The notes under the pieces: generated by a model
The model's database searches: none
Seen by the model: only the letters and a program-made list of their open reading frames with translations
What the model was told of the DNA's origin: nothing
Assembly (NCBI GenBank): GCA_037903475.1
Contig: JBAJFG010000564.1
Location: 215,932-279,931 of the forward strand
Direction: 5' to 3'
DNA from: Ancylostoma caninum
Lineage: Eukaryota > Nematoda > Chromadorea > Rhabditida > Ancylostomatidae
DNA: 64,000 nt
Part shown: positions 1-9,902 of the stretch, piece by piece
How the letters are laid out: every line of letters starts with the position of its first letter
Position numbering within the stretch: the first letter of the stretch is position 1
Position numbers and translations under genes: made by a program

Positions 1-1152
1 CCATGCCGAACTACTTTTTTCTATGATTTTTCTATTCTCCAGGTCTTCCAGGAGCTCTCTCAGCTTCTTACGAATCCCCAGAGGCACGGGTCTCGCCTTC
101 ATTTTTATTGGCTTATTGTCACCTGTGTCAATGTCCATTTCTACTCTGTTGGTTCCCGTCAGCTCCCTATCGCACACAGAGAAAGCATCCGGAAACTCAT
201 CCAGTACCGCCATTATTTCCTCACTCAACTTCTCTACTTTAGAACTCTCTTTCACTTGCTCATAAAGCAATTTTTGGCGCTCTTCAACCTTGATCTCTTG
301 GGTCGCGCTGTCCATCATGAGTGGATTCAAGTCTTCCCAACCTTCTTTCCACTTCTCTGTACCCCAGTGGAAGATTTCTTCTCCTTCTCGGAGTATCATC
401 GGCTCTTCACTGTTGTTCGTGATCGGAATATCCAACTCCTGATTCCGAATCTTGAACACTCCAGCGGCTAGGCCATCTCTTTTTGGCCAAACCACTCTCT
501 CCTCCACTTCACTCTCCCCTTCGCATCGTGCTTCCACTAAGGCTGACTCGTGCGGGGGAACGTAAATGCGTTTTGCTACCACCACCCTTTTGTCCTTAAC
601 CTGTTCACTATGCTTAATCTCATCCGGTACTAACGTCAGCTGTACACCTAGTTCCTTCAACGAATTTGTACCTAGTAATATATCATCATCCTTTACATCC
701 GAAATGTGGAATGCTACTTCACTCTTCTTCCCACCTTCCAGTCCCACATACACCTTGACTGCTCCTAGAAAAGTCATCCTGTTGCCTGAAGCATCATACA
801 CCGGCACCATTGATGACTCTGGCAATACCTCAAGGCTATTCACGTCGAAGCCTGCATCTCTAACACGGGCCAGCACACCTACAGGGAGTATGCTGATCAT
901 GGAACCCGTATCTAGTATAGCCGGCATCCGTTCCTCCATTATCATGACCGATACTGCAAACTTCCCCCCTACCAAGGCTCCATTCCCTTCCGATTGACCT
1001 GTTATCTTTACTCCTAAGCTTCTAGCCTTAGCTATCACATCTGCTACTTTGTTCTGTTCCTGACTTCGCTCGCTGCTATTTCGCTTTTCCCCTATCTGCC
1101 TCACTTGTGGCCGCTTAAGTGGGCAGTCTCGCCCTATGTGCCCATACTTATT
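1..1152 (-). CDS. Pol N-terminal part: zinc-knuckle remainder, protease, start of RT
   Basis: Continues the gag frame after a TGA at 1150-1152. It begins with the last part of a CCHC knuckle (NKYGHIGRDC). An aspartic protease follows with the active-site motif ILDTGS around 900-925, then a linker, then the start of the RT domain (PVPLGIRKKLRELL, IEKSSSAW) at the window edge. About 380 codons hold no further stop. The protease would cleave the polyprotein and RT would copy the element RNA, but catalytic RT motifs are off the edge. Expression would need readthrough of the TGA or a different copy supplying pol. Confidence 0.8.
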
Positions 1153-2850
1153 TCATTTGTAGCACCTTCTCTGCTCACAGCTTCCCTTTGATACCATTCT
1201 CGCATCACTGTTGGTATGACTTGTGCCTTGCGTAGTTCGGCCTGCCTCAGACCTCATGCCATGCCCTACGTCGCTACTGAGCCTTCTCTCGCTCTCCTTT
1301 TGTCCATGCCTACTATCTCCACTATAATTTGCTCTGTACCCCCTTACTTCGGGCACTCTTGTCTCTCCCTCATACCTTTGCCTGTACTGTCTTTGCTCAT
1401 ATAAGCGCGATCTCCGTCTCCACCCCTCCTTATCCTCCTGTCGTTTTATCTCACTTCCTCTGAACATTTCCTTGGATTGCTCTATGCTTAGTGCTAACTG
1501 CTTCACCGCATTGTAGGCCTCCTGCGGTTGTTCCTTCTGCAGTGCACTCAAGAGCTGTATGTGCTCGGGCCATTCGGTCAGGTTATCCAAGAGTATCTGT
1601 GCGTACTCGAGTGACCTGTCTCCCACAGTACACTGTGGGTTGGCCTGTCGCCCCAGTTTCTCAAGCACGACACAGAACTCTGAGACGCTTTGACCCGGTC
1701 GCCTTCTCAGTTTACGCAACTCCGTAAGTGCCCTTAACCGACCTGCCATTGAATCATTAGCCAGTAACCTTCTCAATTCCTCCACTACCGCTCCGAACCC
1801 TTGCTCCTTCACTTCACTGGGGAGTGCTAAGAAGATACTCTTTGCCCTGCCTTCCAGATGATCGTCTCCGAGGATATCAATCAATACCCCTTCATCCGTT
1901 ATTACCCTACTGTACCTTCTCCCAAATCTTCTTATAAATTCCTCAAAATTTTCATGTCTGCCTCCTTTGAATACCCCCGGATCCATGCAAGTGTTTGCTT
2001 GCATAAAGGCTAAGAGGTTATAATCCTGACCTCTGTGTTCCGTGTCCGGCTCCCTGGCCCATTGTTCCGAACGCGGCCTCCAATGCTGTTCGTAGGCTGC
2101 TCCAGTCGTTTCGCTGTTGGTGGTCAGGCGTGTTTTCATCTGAAACTGTTCCCTATACTTCATGTTATCTCTACCAAAAACGTTCTGTTTGAGTCGCAAC
2201 TGACCATTCTCCTGACTTGTCTCCATCTTTTCTTCCTCCCGAGTGTTCGACGGCACGCGGTTACGGCTTGACTGTAACAACTGGATCTCACCAAGGACGT
2301 CTCTGATCTGCAATACGTCTGTATCAAACATGTCACAAATATCTCCTACCAATTCAGCGTCCCGCTCTGTGGTACTTAGGAAGTCATTAAAGTCATCCAT
2401 TGACTCAATCCCTTTCAATTCTAGGGCCCGAAACAATTCTTTCCCAAATTGCTTGTACCCCTCTGTGTTCTTTTTCAGTTCCATCAAGAGATCGCACATG
2501 GTTTTGACTTGTTCCTCTATCACCGCATTCATTTGCGATCGATATTTGCCCGCTATTCTAGCCTCCGCTAAGTTCTCATTTACTAGTTGCGGTACCTGTT
2601 TCACTTTAGATATTACTCTTTCTAACTGTTCTTTCACTCTTGCTAACCCCCAATTTTCTGAGCTCAACTCGCTCACCTTACTCCTTGAGGGTGGCTCGCT
2701 TGCTCCAACTGCGCCCTGATTAGTTCCGTCCTGGCCGCCCATATTCCTGGAACATGAAGGCTGTTCACTACTCATTGACTCCATCCGCAAAATAGGCGAC
2801 AAACGAATATCACCAGACACGCGAAACGACCAACGAATATCACCAGGCAC
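1153..2850 (-). CDS. Gag polyprotein of Ty3-type retrotransposon
   Basis: Structural capsid/nucleocapsid protein of the element. About 565 codons are open; the real start is more likely the Met at 2784 or 2775, because the first residues lie in a short duplicated sequence (GDIR..SFRVSGDIR). The N-terminal third is helical and charged. The middle matches retrotransposon gag capsid layout (F-KGG-ENFEEFIRRF, then LGRQANPQC). The C-terminus is Arg-rich and reaches a CCHC zinc knuckle, of which only the first Cys (CYK) is inside this frame; the next codon is TGA. Downstream the same frame continues with the other knuckle ligands and protease, so gag and pol were one frame. Confidence 0.85.
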   Translation of the reverse strand: MPGDIRWSFRVSGDIRLSPILRMESMSSEQPSCSRNMGGQDGTNQGAVGASEPPSRSKVSELSSENWGLARVKEQLERVISKVKQVPQLVNENLAEARIAGKYRSQMNAVIEEQVKTMCDLLMELKKNTEGYKQFGKELFRALELKGIESMDDFNDFLSTTERDAELVGDICDMFDTDVLQIRDVLGEIQLLQSSRNRVPSNTREEEKMETSQENGQLRLKQNVFGRDNMKYREQFQMKTRLTTNSETTGAAYEQHWRPRSEQWAREPDTEHRGQDYNLLAFMQANTCMDPGVFKGGRHENFEEFIRRFGRRYSRVITDEGVLIDILGDDHLEGRAKSIFLALPSEVKEQGFGAVVEELRRLLANDSMAGRLRALTELRKLRRRPGQSVSEFCVVLEKLGRQANPQCTVGDRSLEYAQILLDNLTEWPEHIQLLSALQKEQPQEAYNAVKQLALSIEQSKEMFRGSEIKRQEDKEGWRRRSRLYEQRQYRQRYEGETRVPEVRGYRANYSGDSRHGQKESERRLSSDVGHGMRSEAGRTTQGTSHTNSDARMVSKGSCEQRRCYK

Positions 2851-3132
2851 GCGAAACGATCAATCACGGATCAATAATCAGTACACTGATATGCCTGAGT
2901 CGCACTCTCTCCCAATCAATCGATTCTCTCTGCGACTATCAAATACTCAATCGATAACCGTGCGGCCTACTACCTTCGCTCTCACGGTCCACTGAACCAA
3001 ACAATACCAGCAATCACTCACTCCACAACTGCCTCTGAAACCACTCGGCAGCCCAAAAACTGGTGTCCCTTTTGACACTTTCCTCACTCGGATCAACTAA
3101 TGTAACCACAACTTCGATGCCCTATATTCACT

Positions 3133-3150
3133 CCACCGGTTCGGCCCCCA
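3133..3150 (-). other. Candidate primer-binding site
   Basis: Immediately after the TACA end of the LTR the minus strand reads TGGGGGCCGAACCGG. TGG at this spot is what pairs with the CCA end of a tRNA. The tRNA was not identified. Confidence 0.5.
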
Positions 3151-3538
3151 TGTACAAAAGGTTCGGCCAAACGCACACTTTAATGAGTGAAAATAAGGCA
3201 CCGGAATGTACGGTTTTCAGCAACACGCGAACACGATGAGAAAAGGAATGATTTATTGACGATCAATACTAAAAACACGACAAATGGCAGGAAGTATTGT
3301 GTAGAGATTTGGTTCAAATGGCGAATCGGATGAAAAATAGAATAAAACACTGATGTCTTGGATGGCGAGGGGGTAGGCTGGCGGGGATGTGGGTCTCCTA
3401 ACAATCTCAGCGAGGTTGTCACCGAGCCTCCTTTTATGGGGCAAGTTGCCGCCCAAAATCCCGCCGCTTCGCCGGTCGCTCGCTTGACCTACTCGCACGA
3501 GGGGTGCCTCGTGGTCTCCACATAAGAAGAAAATCACA
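3151..3538 (-). repeat. 5' LTR of the Ty3-type element
   Basis: A 388 bp LTR with TGTG/TACA ends. On the minus strand a TATA-like CATAAAAGG lies near 3430 and an AATAAA near 3252-3257 followed by a GT-rich stretch, giving the U3-R-U5 layout with R of roughly 150-180 nt. Only one LTR is visible, so it could not be checked against its partner. Confidence 0.65.
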
Positions 3539-4251
3539 GATTTAAGGAAAACATCATTATCTCCTTGTATTCAACAAAGATCAGAAAGCACCCGATACTG
3601 TTTGAATGTGGGAGCTCTGTAGAATATACACACGGAAGGACGTCTCCAATCGAACTCTTGAAGTGGCAGTTTGACGGTGTGGGCGAGGGTAGGGTCCGAC
3701 GTTATCAGGGGGCAAGATGATGGACCTTTCCCGTTGGATCCTTTCAACAGGATTATCTCAGTAATTCGCTAGCTTTGAAAAGTATGATGTTCATAGAGAC
3801 CATATAATACCTCTGGAACGATTCCCAGGTGTTCTTGGAACGAATCTGATCCGTCGAAGTGGTTGTTGTCATTGAGAATAAGTATTTCTTCTTTGAGCTA
3901 AAACTGCTGATGACCAGCCTTTTCGAACAGGACATCTCTTTCATACTCGGTAGAATTCGTTTGTCCAGTTTTGATGATCTTTCGAGCTTTAACTGAATGG
4001 CAGGATAGGTAGCTGTCGGTTGCGTTGTTTCCATAGACTCATCGCTCCACTTCGCATGCTTAACACTCTAGCAAACCGTCGTTGTAGAAAAAAAAAGACT
4101 GTCCACATATTTCTTGTAGAGGAAGATTAGCGCTTTCGAATAGTATATGAACTGTACCTAAAAGGTAACAAGTACGTCTAGAAAACTGTATCCGAAAAAA
4201 AGCGCAAGGACTTATGTTAACACCTAATATTTTTTGTGAAAGTGATCTCTT
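3539..4251. other. No recognised feature
   Basis: Flank of the LTR element. No ORF here shows a family motif; a 93-codon minus ORF (3753-4034) starting METTQPT is Ser/Lys-rich and unrecognised. Confidence 0.4.
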
Positions 4252-4554
4252 TCAGAGCCGCTTTAAGTCAGCTGTCGTAGAGATTCCGCTTACGTGAACC
4301 CAATCATGAGTGCATCCATAATCTATGATAGAAACCTCAATGTATGCAAATTTGTACAAGCCCCAAGTCACAATCGGAATACGCATCATCTGCGTCATTC
4401 TAAGCAAAAGAAAGCATTTGATGCCCAGAAACTTCCCTCCCGCGTCCTTCTTCTCTTGCCTTCCAAGTTTGTTGTTTTTTTTTATGAGCTTTCCAACCAG
4501 GAGAATGAACAAAACAAATATGGGTAACAAAACAGACTCCGGCATTACTTCCAT
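4252..4554 (-). CDS. Hypothetical small membrane protein
   Basis: I do not recognise it. From the Met at 4554 the frame gives 100 residues. It starts MEVMPES and has one strong hydrophobic segment (VLLPIFVLFILLVG) followed by a very basic patch (KLIKKNNKLGRQEKK), as in a single-pass membrane protein. An acceptor-like AAATTACAG lies about 30 nt upstream, which would suit trans-splicing, but that AG is at the edge of the SINE target-site duplication. Splice signals also exist on the other strand, and no homology is known, so it may be a chance ORF. Confidence 0.25.
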   Translation of the reverse strand: MEVMPESVLLPIFVLFILLVGKLIKKNNKLGRQEKKDAGGKFLGIKCFLLLRMTQMMRIPIVTWGLYKFAYIEVSIIDYGCTHDWVHVSGISTTADLKRL

Positions 4555-4599
4555 GTTTGAGATTTTTACGTGATTAGAATTGCCCTGTAATTTTGATAA

Positions 4600-4884
4600 G
4601 GATAAAAGGATAAAGTGGTCGGCGTTAATCAATCCCGTCACGTGGGATGCGCCACGCATTCGACTTCATCTGAGCATCGTAGAGGCGTTGAATGCGTATG
4701 TGCCCTGTACAATGACTTGCGGGGGGCATCCGATGTACCAAGTCAGTGCTTCATCCTCCCAGACTCCTCTGGTACCAATTTACCTACCCCGGAGGGATGG
4801 AAGGCTTGGTTGGCCTCGGGCGGGATCGAACCATCGATCGTGTGCGTGCGCAGCGAGCCTCTTACCACTGCGCCACACGCGCCC
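4600..4884 (-). mobile_element. tRNA-derived SINE, complete, with target-site duplication
   Basis: Read from 4884 down, the head is tRNA-like with perfect pol III internal promoters: box A TGGCGCAGTGGT and box B GGTTCGATCCC. A tRNA-unrelated body follows, and the 3' end is the simple tail CTTTATCCTTTTATCC. GTAATTTTGATAA at 4587-4599 is repeated as GTAATTTTGATAT at 4885-4897, a 12-13 bp target-site duplication, so both ends are defined and the element is about 285 bp. A diverged copy lies at 9113-9245. Such elements move with the enzymes of a LINE. Confidence 0.85.
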
Positions 4885-4935
4885 GTAATTTTGATATAAG
4901 TTAATAAACAGCGAGTAGGGCCAGATTCACCGAGT

Positions 4936-5265
4936 GAGATAATCGTCGAAACAACGACGTGATAGACGACGAAGACACGCGAGTGAAAAAAATCTATTTA
5001 TTTTACGAAGAAATAGCACATAAATGAAGATAACGAATCAATTTCACTGGGGTAGAGCGGGTATGGCGTCGGGGAGCTGTCGGCGGACGAGGAGGGCAGC
5101 GGAGGCAAAAGCAAAGATCCTATCCTTCCACTTAGCTAAAAAATCACCCTTATATAGAGATCCCCTGGTCTCCTCCCGCCAGGCGCCTCGTTCAGATCTC
5201 CTGCGCTCAGGTCGCGCGCCGTTTGAGTGGTGCATGATCTCCTCTGTGATGACCAGCACCCAACA
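4936..5265 (-). repeat. Possible solo LTR
   Basis: On the minus strand this holds a TATATAAGG box near 5150-5160 and AATAAA near 4994-4999 followed by a GT-rich stretch, about 155 nt apart, which is the layout of an LTR promoter and poly(A) site. A TGTTGGG start at 5265 is plausible; the far end and a target-site duplication were not found. It could instead be a host promoter fragment. Confidence 0.3.
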
Positions 5266-5586
5266 GCCCTTGGCCAACGACCACAGGGTTAGGGATAGGT
5301 GACCTTACGTGTTTGAACGCGGTCGACAAATGCGTAGGTGGTGAGAGTCTAGTGCCATATGAAGGCCACGCCCTAACGCTACACAAAATAGGAAGTTGAA
5401 GAATTGTTTTTGGGATCTTTTGCTAGGTATTTTGTATGCCACTGTGATCAGCGTTTCCTGATTACTCCAATTATGTGGAAATTTTGAATATAATAGTGAA
5501 TTTGCATCCTGCTCATGAGATTTTCTGAACTGGTGTTCTGTGTAGGGCGCGAGAACCAGAGCATCTTTCTTAGTTCCCCGTTCCAG

Positions 5587-6297
5587 GTTAGTTGCTTTGA
5601 CTTGGAGGAGGGTCACAGTGTCAATGAACGTAAGAAGGAAGTGAGTGTCAAAGTTGTTCGCCCACCTGCTGTCACACCGAAAGTTTGTTACACAGTGAGT
5701 ACTCACGACTTTTTTTTTTTTGCAAAATTTCCAAAGCAAGATACCAGACAATTCCAGAGCATCTGCGAATGCTTGCGACAAATCTCAGGTGATTGCCTGA
5801 AGGGAATAAATTCTGATCCATCCTGTCGTCCACCGCTTGGAAGAAAAACAAAGGTCATGGTCAGACGTGTGCGGCAATTTTTCGAGGAGATCAAGAAGAT
5901 CCTCGGAGATGCTTGCGAAGGAACTATATTCACCTCAACGGTGGAACTAACAGCGTGGGCGTGTGGGGTAACTCCGGACACGGTAACGAGGTTAGGAACG
6001 AGACCCGATTTCGTTCATGAACTCCTTCCTCGTGCGAAGAAAAGGGTTCCCAATGCAAGAAGGGACGAGCAGGATGTTGTAAAGAGACACGGCGAAAAAT
6101 GGGGAGCAATAATTCGCGACTTCATCGAGAATCGGCTGCCACAGGATCACATGACGACTCTTACTCTTCACTCTACATTACGTCGATTCTTCTCCGATTT
6201 TACAATGAGCACAACAACACTGAAGTACTTGTTACATGGACTAGGTGTTAAATTTGTGAAGAATCATGGTAAACAACGCATGGTTTTTGAAACTTGA
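5587..6297 (+). CDS. Copy A of the double-HTH protein family (3' exons)
   Basis: Two exons are visible: 5587-5694 after the acceptor CGTTCCAG, and 5758-6297, separated by a 63 nt intron (GTGAGT...TTCCAG). The second exon is homologous along its length to the last exons of copies B and C: a CE-LRQ segment, then GRKTKVMVRRVRQFFEEIKKI, a first helix-turn-helix (LTAWACGVTPDTV), a basic linker, and a second HTH-like part ending LLHGLGVKFVKNHG. Paired HTH domains of this shape occur at the N-terminus of Tc1/mariner/IS630 transposases, but no catalytic DDE region follows. Earlier exons were not found; the SINE and possible LTR sit where they would be. DNA-binding is inferred. Confidence 0.6.
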   Translation, partial: VSCFDLEEGHSVNERKKEVSVKVVRPPAVTPKVCYTVSTHDFFFFAKFPKQDTRQFQSICECLRQISGDCLKGINSDPSCRPPLGRKTKVMVRRVRQFFEEIKKILGDACEGTIFTSTVELTAWACGVTPDTVTRLGTRPDFVHELLPRAKKRVPNARRDEQDVVKRHGEKWGAIIRDFIENRLPQDHMTTLTLHSTLRRFFSDFTMSTTTLKYLLHGLGVKFVKNHGKQRMVFET

Positions 6298-6299
6298 CA

Positions 6300-6595
6300 T
6301 TTTGATAATACCCGCTTTTATTGTACGGTTGTTTGTAATAATTTTTTTTTGAAAATGAATGAAGCTTCCAAGTTAGCTACTACAGGAAAACATGCTGTGC
6401 ATGTGCTATTCGTCCACTCTTCACAAAATTTTAGTCTTTTCCAATCCATACTGTATAAATTCTACTACTAGAAATCTGCAAAGAACGCCCCGCTCTTACT
6501 GGCGATCTTTCGGTGTTCTAACACCTTCGTCAGGCCTGCAACATAAACTATCATTCATCCTAACAACGACACAAGAAAAAGTGGGCTAGTAAACT
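6300..6595. other. 3' flank of copy A, no recognised feature
   Basis: AT-rich sequence after the stop codon; no clear feature found. Confidence 0.3.
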
Positions 6596-6993
6596 TACCA
6601 CGGACGACAAACGGCGGCGTAGCCTTTGGGTCCCATCGAAAAATGTGCGTGGCTAACGATGCCCCACGGATATGCAAGTGCTACGGTACATACTTCTGTT
6701 GACAGCCATGCACACTCACAAAGAATTGGGTGACTATCTAGCATTTGGACCACTCTTTCTTACCAGTAGCGATGGATACTCGCTAAGAAGTATACTGAAT
6801 GAATTTTTTGTTTAGGTTTGAAGAATGGAAATTATGCGATTAAACTTTGAGTTTATGATTAGTACTCACGGAATATTTTGCGGGATTTTTTTCTGTTAAC
6901 GAAAAAGGTTAGTCGTTGGACTAGTCACAAAATCTCCGTCCACTTCATCAAATGATGTCATTTTTGAGCAGTTACGGTAAAACCACTTCTACA

Positions 6994-7153
6994 TACAGGG
7001 AACTCCAAATGTACGCAGACAAGGGTAGGGACCGCGGCGCGGCTCTCTTGGGCAGAGACACGGGCGATCTTCATACTGAGCGCCTGCGTCTCTGCACAAG
7101 AGAGCCGAGCTGCGGTCCCGATCCTTGTCTGCGTACATTTGAAGCTCCCTGTA
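6994..7153. mobile_element. Palindromic MITE, TACAGGGAACTCCAAATGTACG family
   Basis: The two halves are inverted copies meeting near 7075: left end TACAGGGAACTCCAAATGTA, right end TACATTTGAAGCTCCCTGTA. TA ends suggest a Tc1/mariner-type target. A related copy is at 15147-15348, and single ends occur near 18235-18255, 20100 and 20220. Confidence 0.75.
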
Positions 7154-7154
7154 C

Positions 7155-7425
7155 CAGTGGCGGACGCAGGGGGGGGGGCCCCCCCCCCCCGAGAATGGGT
7201 CGCCAAATTTTCGAAATTACTTTACAATACAAGTAAAAATCTTGTGTTAGTTTATTTTTAATTGTTTATTTTTATTATTATTTTTAATATATTTTTTTAT
7301 TTATTGTTTATTATTATAATTAATATTATTATTAATTTTATTTTCCGTCTGGGTCCTCAAAACGGCGGAGACCCCACTTTTCTTCCCACGCCCCCTCTCC
7401 CGCCCACTTTCTGCGTCCGCCACTG
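7155..7425. mobile_element. Non-autonomous hAT-type MITE
   Basis: Terminal inverted repeats CAGTGGCGGACGCAG ... CTGCGTCCGCCACTG bound 271 bp of AT-rich DNA with long G and C runs at the left end. The 8 bp CCCTGTAC stands directly on both sides (7147-7154 and 7426-7433). An 8 bp duplication with CAGTG ends is the hAT signature. It landed on the right end of the palindromic MITE. Confidence 0.9.
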
Positions 7426-7689
7426 CCCTGTACACATCCATAATTTCTAAATTTCTACAGCTTTGAAGCATCAAAAACGTCCTGCTTTCAGTTGCTGGAA
7501 TTTCCAGTGTTATTCATCTTTACTGGTTACAGAAGTGCTGCAAACGCTCAGTGGCCACTCCCTTCCCTATGAGTGCACGTGGCTGTCAGCAGAAGCTGCG
7601 TAGCACCTGCATATCCGTGGGGCATTGTTAGCCACGCCCACTTTTCTTTGGGACCCAAAGGCCCTCCCTCCTGACAAACAGCACAACAT

Positions 7690-8339
7690 TTTCCTCTCTC
7701 TACATCTGACTTAGGGAGAGCAATTGTCTTTTCCAGGAAAAATTGATGTGTTCGAAAAAAATCAATGTCGGCAAACTGCATGAGATATCCGCTACAAAAG
7801 CGAGTTCTCGATTAGGACTCAAATGAAGTGTAACACTGTTGAAAATGTAGGAAAAGGATGAAGTGGTACGTGCTGAAGAATTCTGCTCGGGGTGCACCAC
7901 GCATGTGCCTATGTGCACTACTGGTCCTTCTCCATCCCTTAATCAAGAAGCAGATGCCCTTTTCGGTACGCAGTGTGTCGGAATACCGACCCACGCAAAT
8001 TTTGGCTCTCTTATTGTTTTGAAGCTTTTTCTCTTTCAAGAAATGTAATCTCGATGGGAACAAAGAGCATTTTAATTGTGTGAAGTCTGGGCTACATAGC
8101 GATCATATGCAGGACCTCTCAACCAAACCAGGAAATGAAAGCGACCGATGGATTGATGGGCAACCTCAATTTCGGTTCAGTTATATATCCACGTTTCACG
8201 GAATTTTCAAAAAGTCACTTTACGTACGGATTTAGCTGAGTAGCAAAGCATACTACACTCTCTGCACTATGCATTATACCGAAAGTCCGAAGTATAGAAA
8301 TTCAGTTAAAATGCTAGCATTTTAGCTTTCTACCCTAAT
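7690..8339. other. No recognised feature
   Basis: Overlapping short ORFs on both strands (about 60-83 codons) show no motif and look like chance. Confidence 0.3.
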
Positions 8340-8710
8340 ATGTTAGCCTAATACAGGATGGGTAACAATACGCGTTTTGCTTCTGAAAGAGCACTGTTCT
8401 GCACTTTCCTGTTATACTAACGTCAGGTACGAAATGAAGAAATGGAGACTTTTCAACTTCTCCAACAATAACTTCTATTTTTGTTTTCATTGACATCCAA
8501 TGTAAACTTTCTTTATCGTTGTTTGTTTATTGCGCTTCTCTAGAAGAATTTAATGTTCCCCCACTCTGAATCTGCCTAATGCTAAGCGCTTGAGCGTTGT
8601 CCGGCAAAAACATTCGGAAACTACCTTCCCATTGTATCAGACTTCAAGGCAGAACATGCTCTTTCAGAAGGAAAACGTGTGTTCTTACCCATCCTGTATT
8701 AGGCTAACAT
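8340..8710. mobile_element. MITE with about 50 bp terminal inverted repeats
   Basis: The left arm starts ATGTTAGCCTAATACAGGAT and the right arm is its inverse, ATCCTGTATTAGGCTAACAT. Similarity continues through CTTCTGAAAGAGCA on both sides. The 370 bp interior is non-coding. No target-site duplication could be settled. Confidence 0.75.
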
Positions 8711-9112
8711 CGATATGTAGAAACGCTGCTCACATAATGGCTATGCCCTCACGGGTTCGAAAAGAGAGAAAAAGCAAATAATTTTCTGGGAAGATGATCA
8801 TCCTCCACATTGGCGTTTCTCTAATTATCGACTTGAATACTGTATCCGGTTCACTAACGAGCATTTCCTCTTTTCTTTTTGCTGAAAAAACCACGCATAG
8901 GAGATGATCGATATAAGAACGTTTGACCTCAACATTCCTGACGTCGACCTAGACAGCTCCAATGTACCAGTAATTAAAGGTGCGAGAGAGGTGCGAGAAC
9001 TATCTCAGCGAGCGCTTACTGCCACCCTGCAGAGTGCAGGGATGACAGAGTTTTGCAGATCTCGTCCGAGACGCCTCACGTTGTCGCCTAGTGCAACGCA
9101 CCCCTCGTGAAT
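8711..9112. other. No recognised feature
   Basis: A 68-codon plus ORF (8904-9110) is unrecognised. Confidence 0.3.
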
Positions 9113-9245
9113 ACGAGAAGCATCTGTCCGACTTAACAAGTCGGCGCTCTATCCTCCCAGACTCCTCTGGTACAAAGTTACCGACTCCGAAGGTATGAAA
9201 AGCCTGGTTTGCCTGGGGCGCGATCAAAGTGCGCCACATACGCTC
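9113..9245 (-). mobile_element. Decayed SINE copy
   Basis: It shares CCTCCCAGACTCCTCTGGTAC and following sequence with the SINE at 4600-4884. The part carrying box B and the middle of the tRNA-like head is deleted. Confidence 0.65.
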
Positions 9246-9902
9246 ACGAAAAATCTGGATAGCATAGCGAAGTTGATTAATTAATTCAAATATCAAATAA
9301 AAATTAAATTGAAAAAAATCAAAAATTAGTTTACCACACAAATTGTTAACACAGTTTGATACCTTGTCGTTGAAAATCACTCGGAGACCACTTCCCGTAC
9401 ACAACTCTTCTATAGTGCTTCAAAAACTGTAAAAATCACAATATCGAGTTTCTGTCTTCAAATCGTTTTTCTGGAAATTTCGTGCTGTAATAATTCTAAT
9501 TTTATATGCAATTTCAGAAGGCTTGTGCACATTAGTGCTCTAAATCCCAAGATATGAAGGCCTTTCATGACTACAAGCGGAAACTTCCTTATTTCCCGAC
9601 TTTCGAACTAGCACTACAGAAAAACCTCAGTTTTGGATCAAACTTTCTCACCTGGGTCTGATTTTAAGATCATTGGGCCACCTATCACGAAAACGAATAG
9701 GTGAGCTGTAGGCGAAGGTGTCATCAATTTTTGCAACTGAGAATGAGGCTGACTTCAAATTTCAGTGTTTTCAACGATATAAGGGCTACCAGGCAAACTA
9801 AAAAAGACTTCAAACATTCCTAACAGCTACTTTTCAGCTCTCTAACATCATACACTTCCTCCGAGGATGAAGCTTCCAGCGCAGTATGACAGCGCAAGTA
9901 TA

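Larger units (their letters stand above)
1..3538 (-). mobile_element. Ty3-type LTR retrotransposon, 5' part (runs off left edge)
   Basis: Read on the minus strand the order is LTR (3538-3151), primer-binding site, gag, zinc knuckle, aspartic protease and the first residues of reverse transcriptase at the window edge. The LTR starts TGTG and ends TACA, the canonical form. The coding frame is open from gag into the RT region except for one TGA, so the copy is young or lightly damaged. The RT core, integrase and 3' LTR are outside the window. Ty3-type rather than BEL/Pao is inferred from the protease-to-RT linker and from the RT start; a BEL/Pao or other origin is less likely. Confidence 0.85.
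6600..7680. mobile_element. Inverted-repeat element, host of nested insertions
   Basis: About 110 bp near 6610-6720 recurs inverted at 7560-7670. Both arms carry CCTTTGGGTCCC, GTGGCTAAC and TGCCCCACGGATATGCA. The arms are roughly 80% alike by eye, so this is an old foldback or DNA element. A palindromic MITE (6994-7153) and a hAT element (7155-7425) sit inside it. Confidence 0.6.

Noticed and set aside
5515..5586. Extension of copy A upstream to the ATG at 5515
   Set aside because: The acceptor CGTTCCAG at 5586 and loss of family similarity before it indicate intron sequence.
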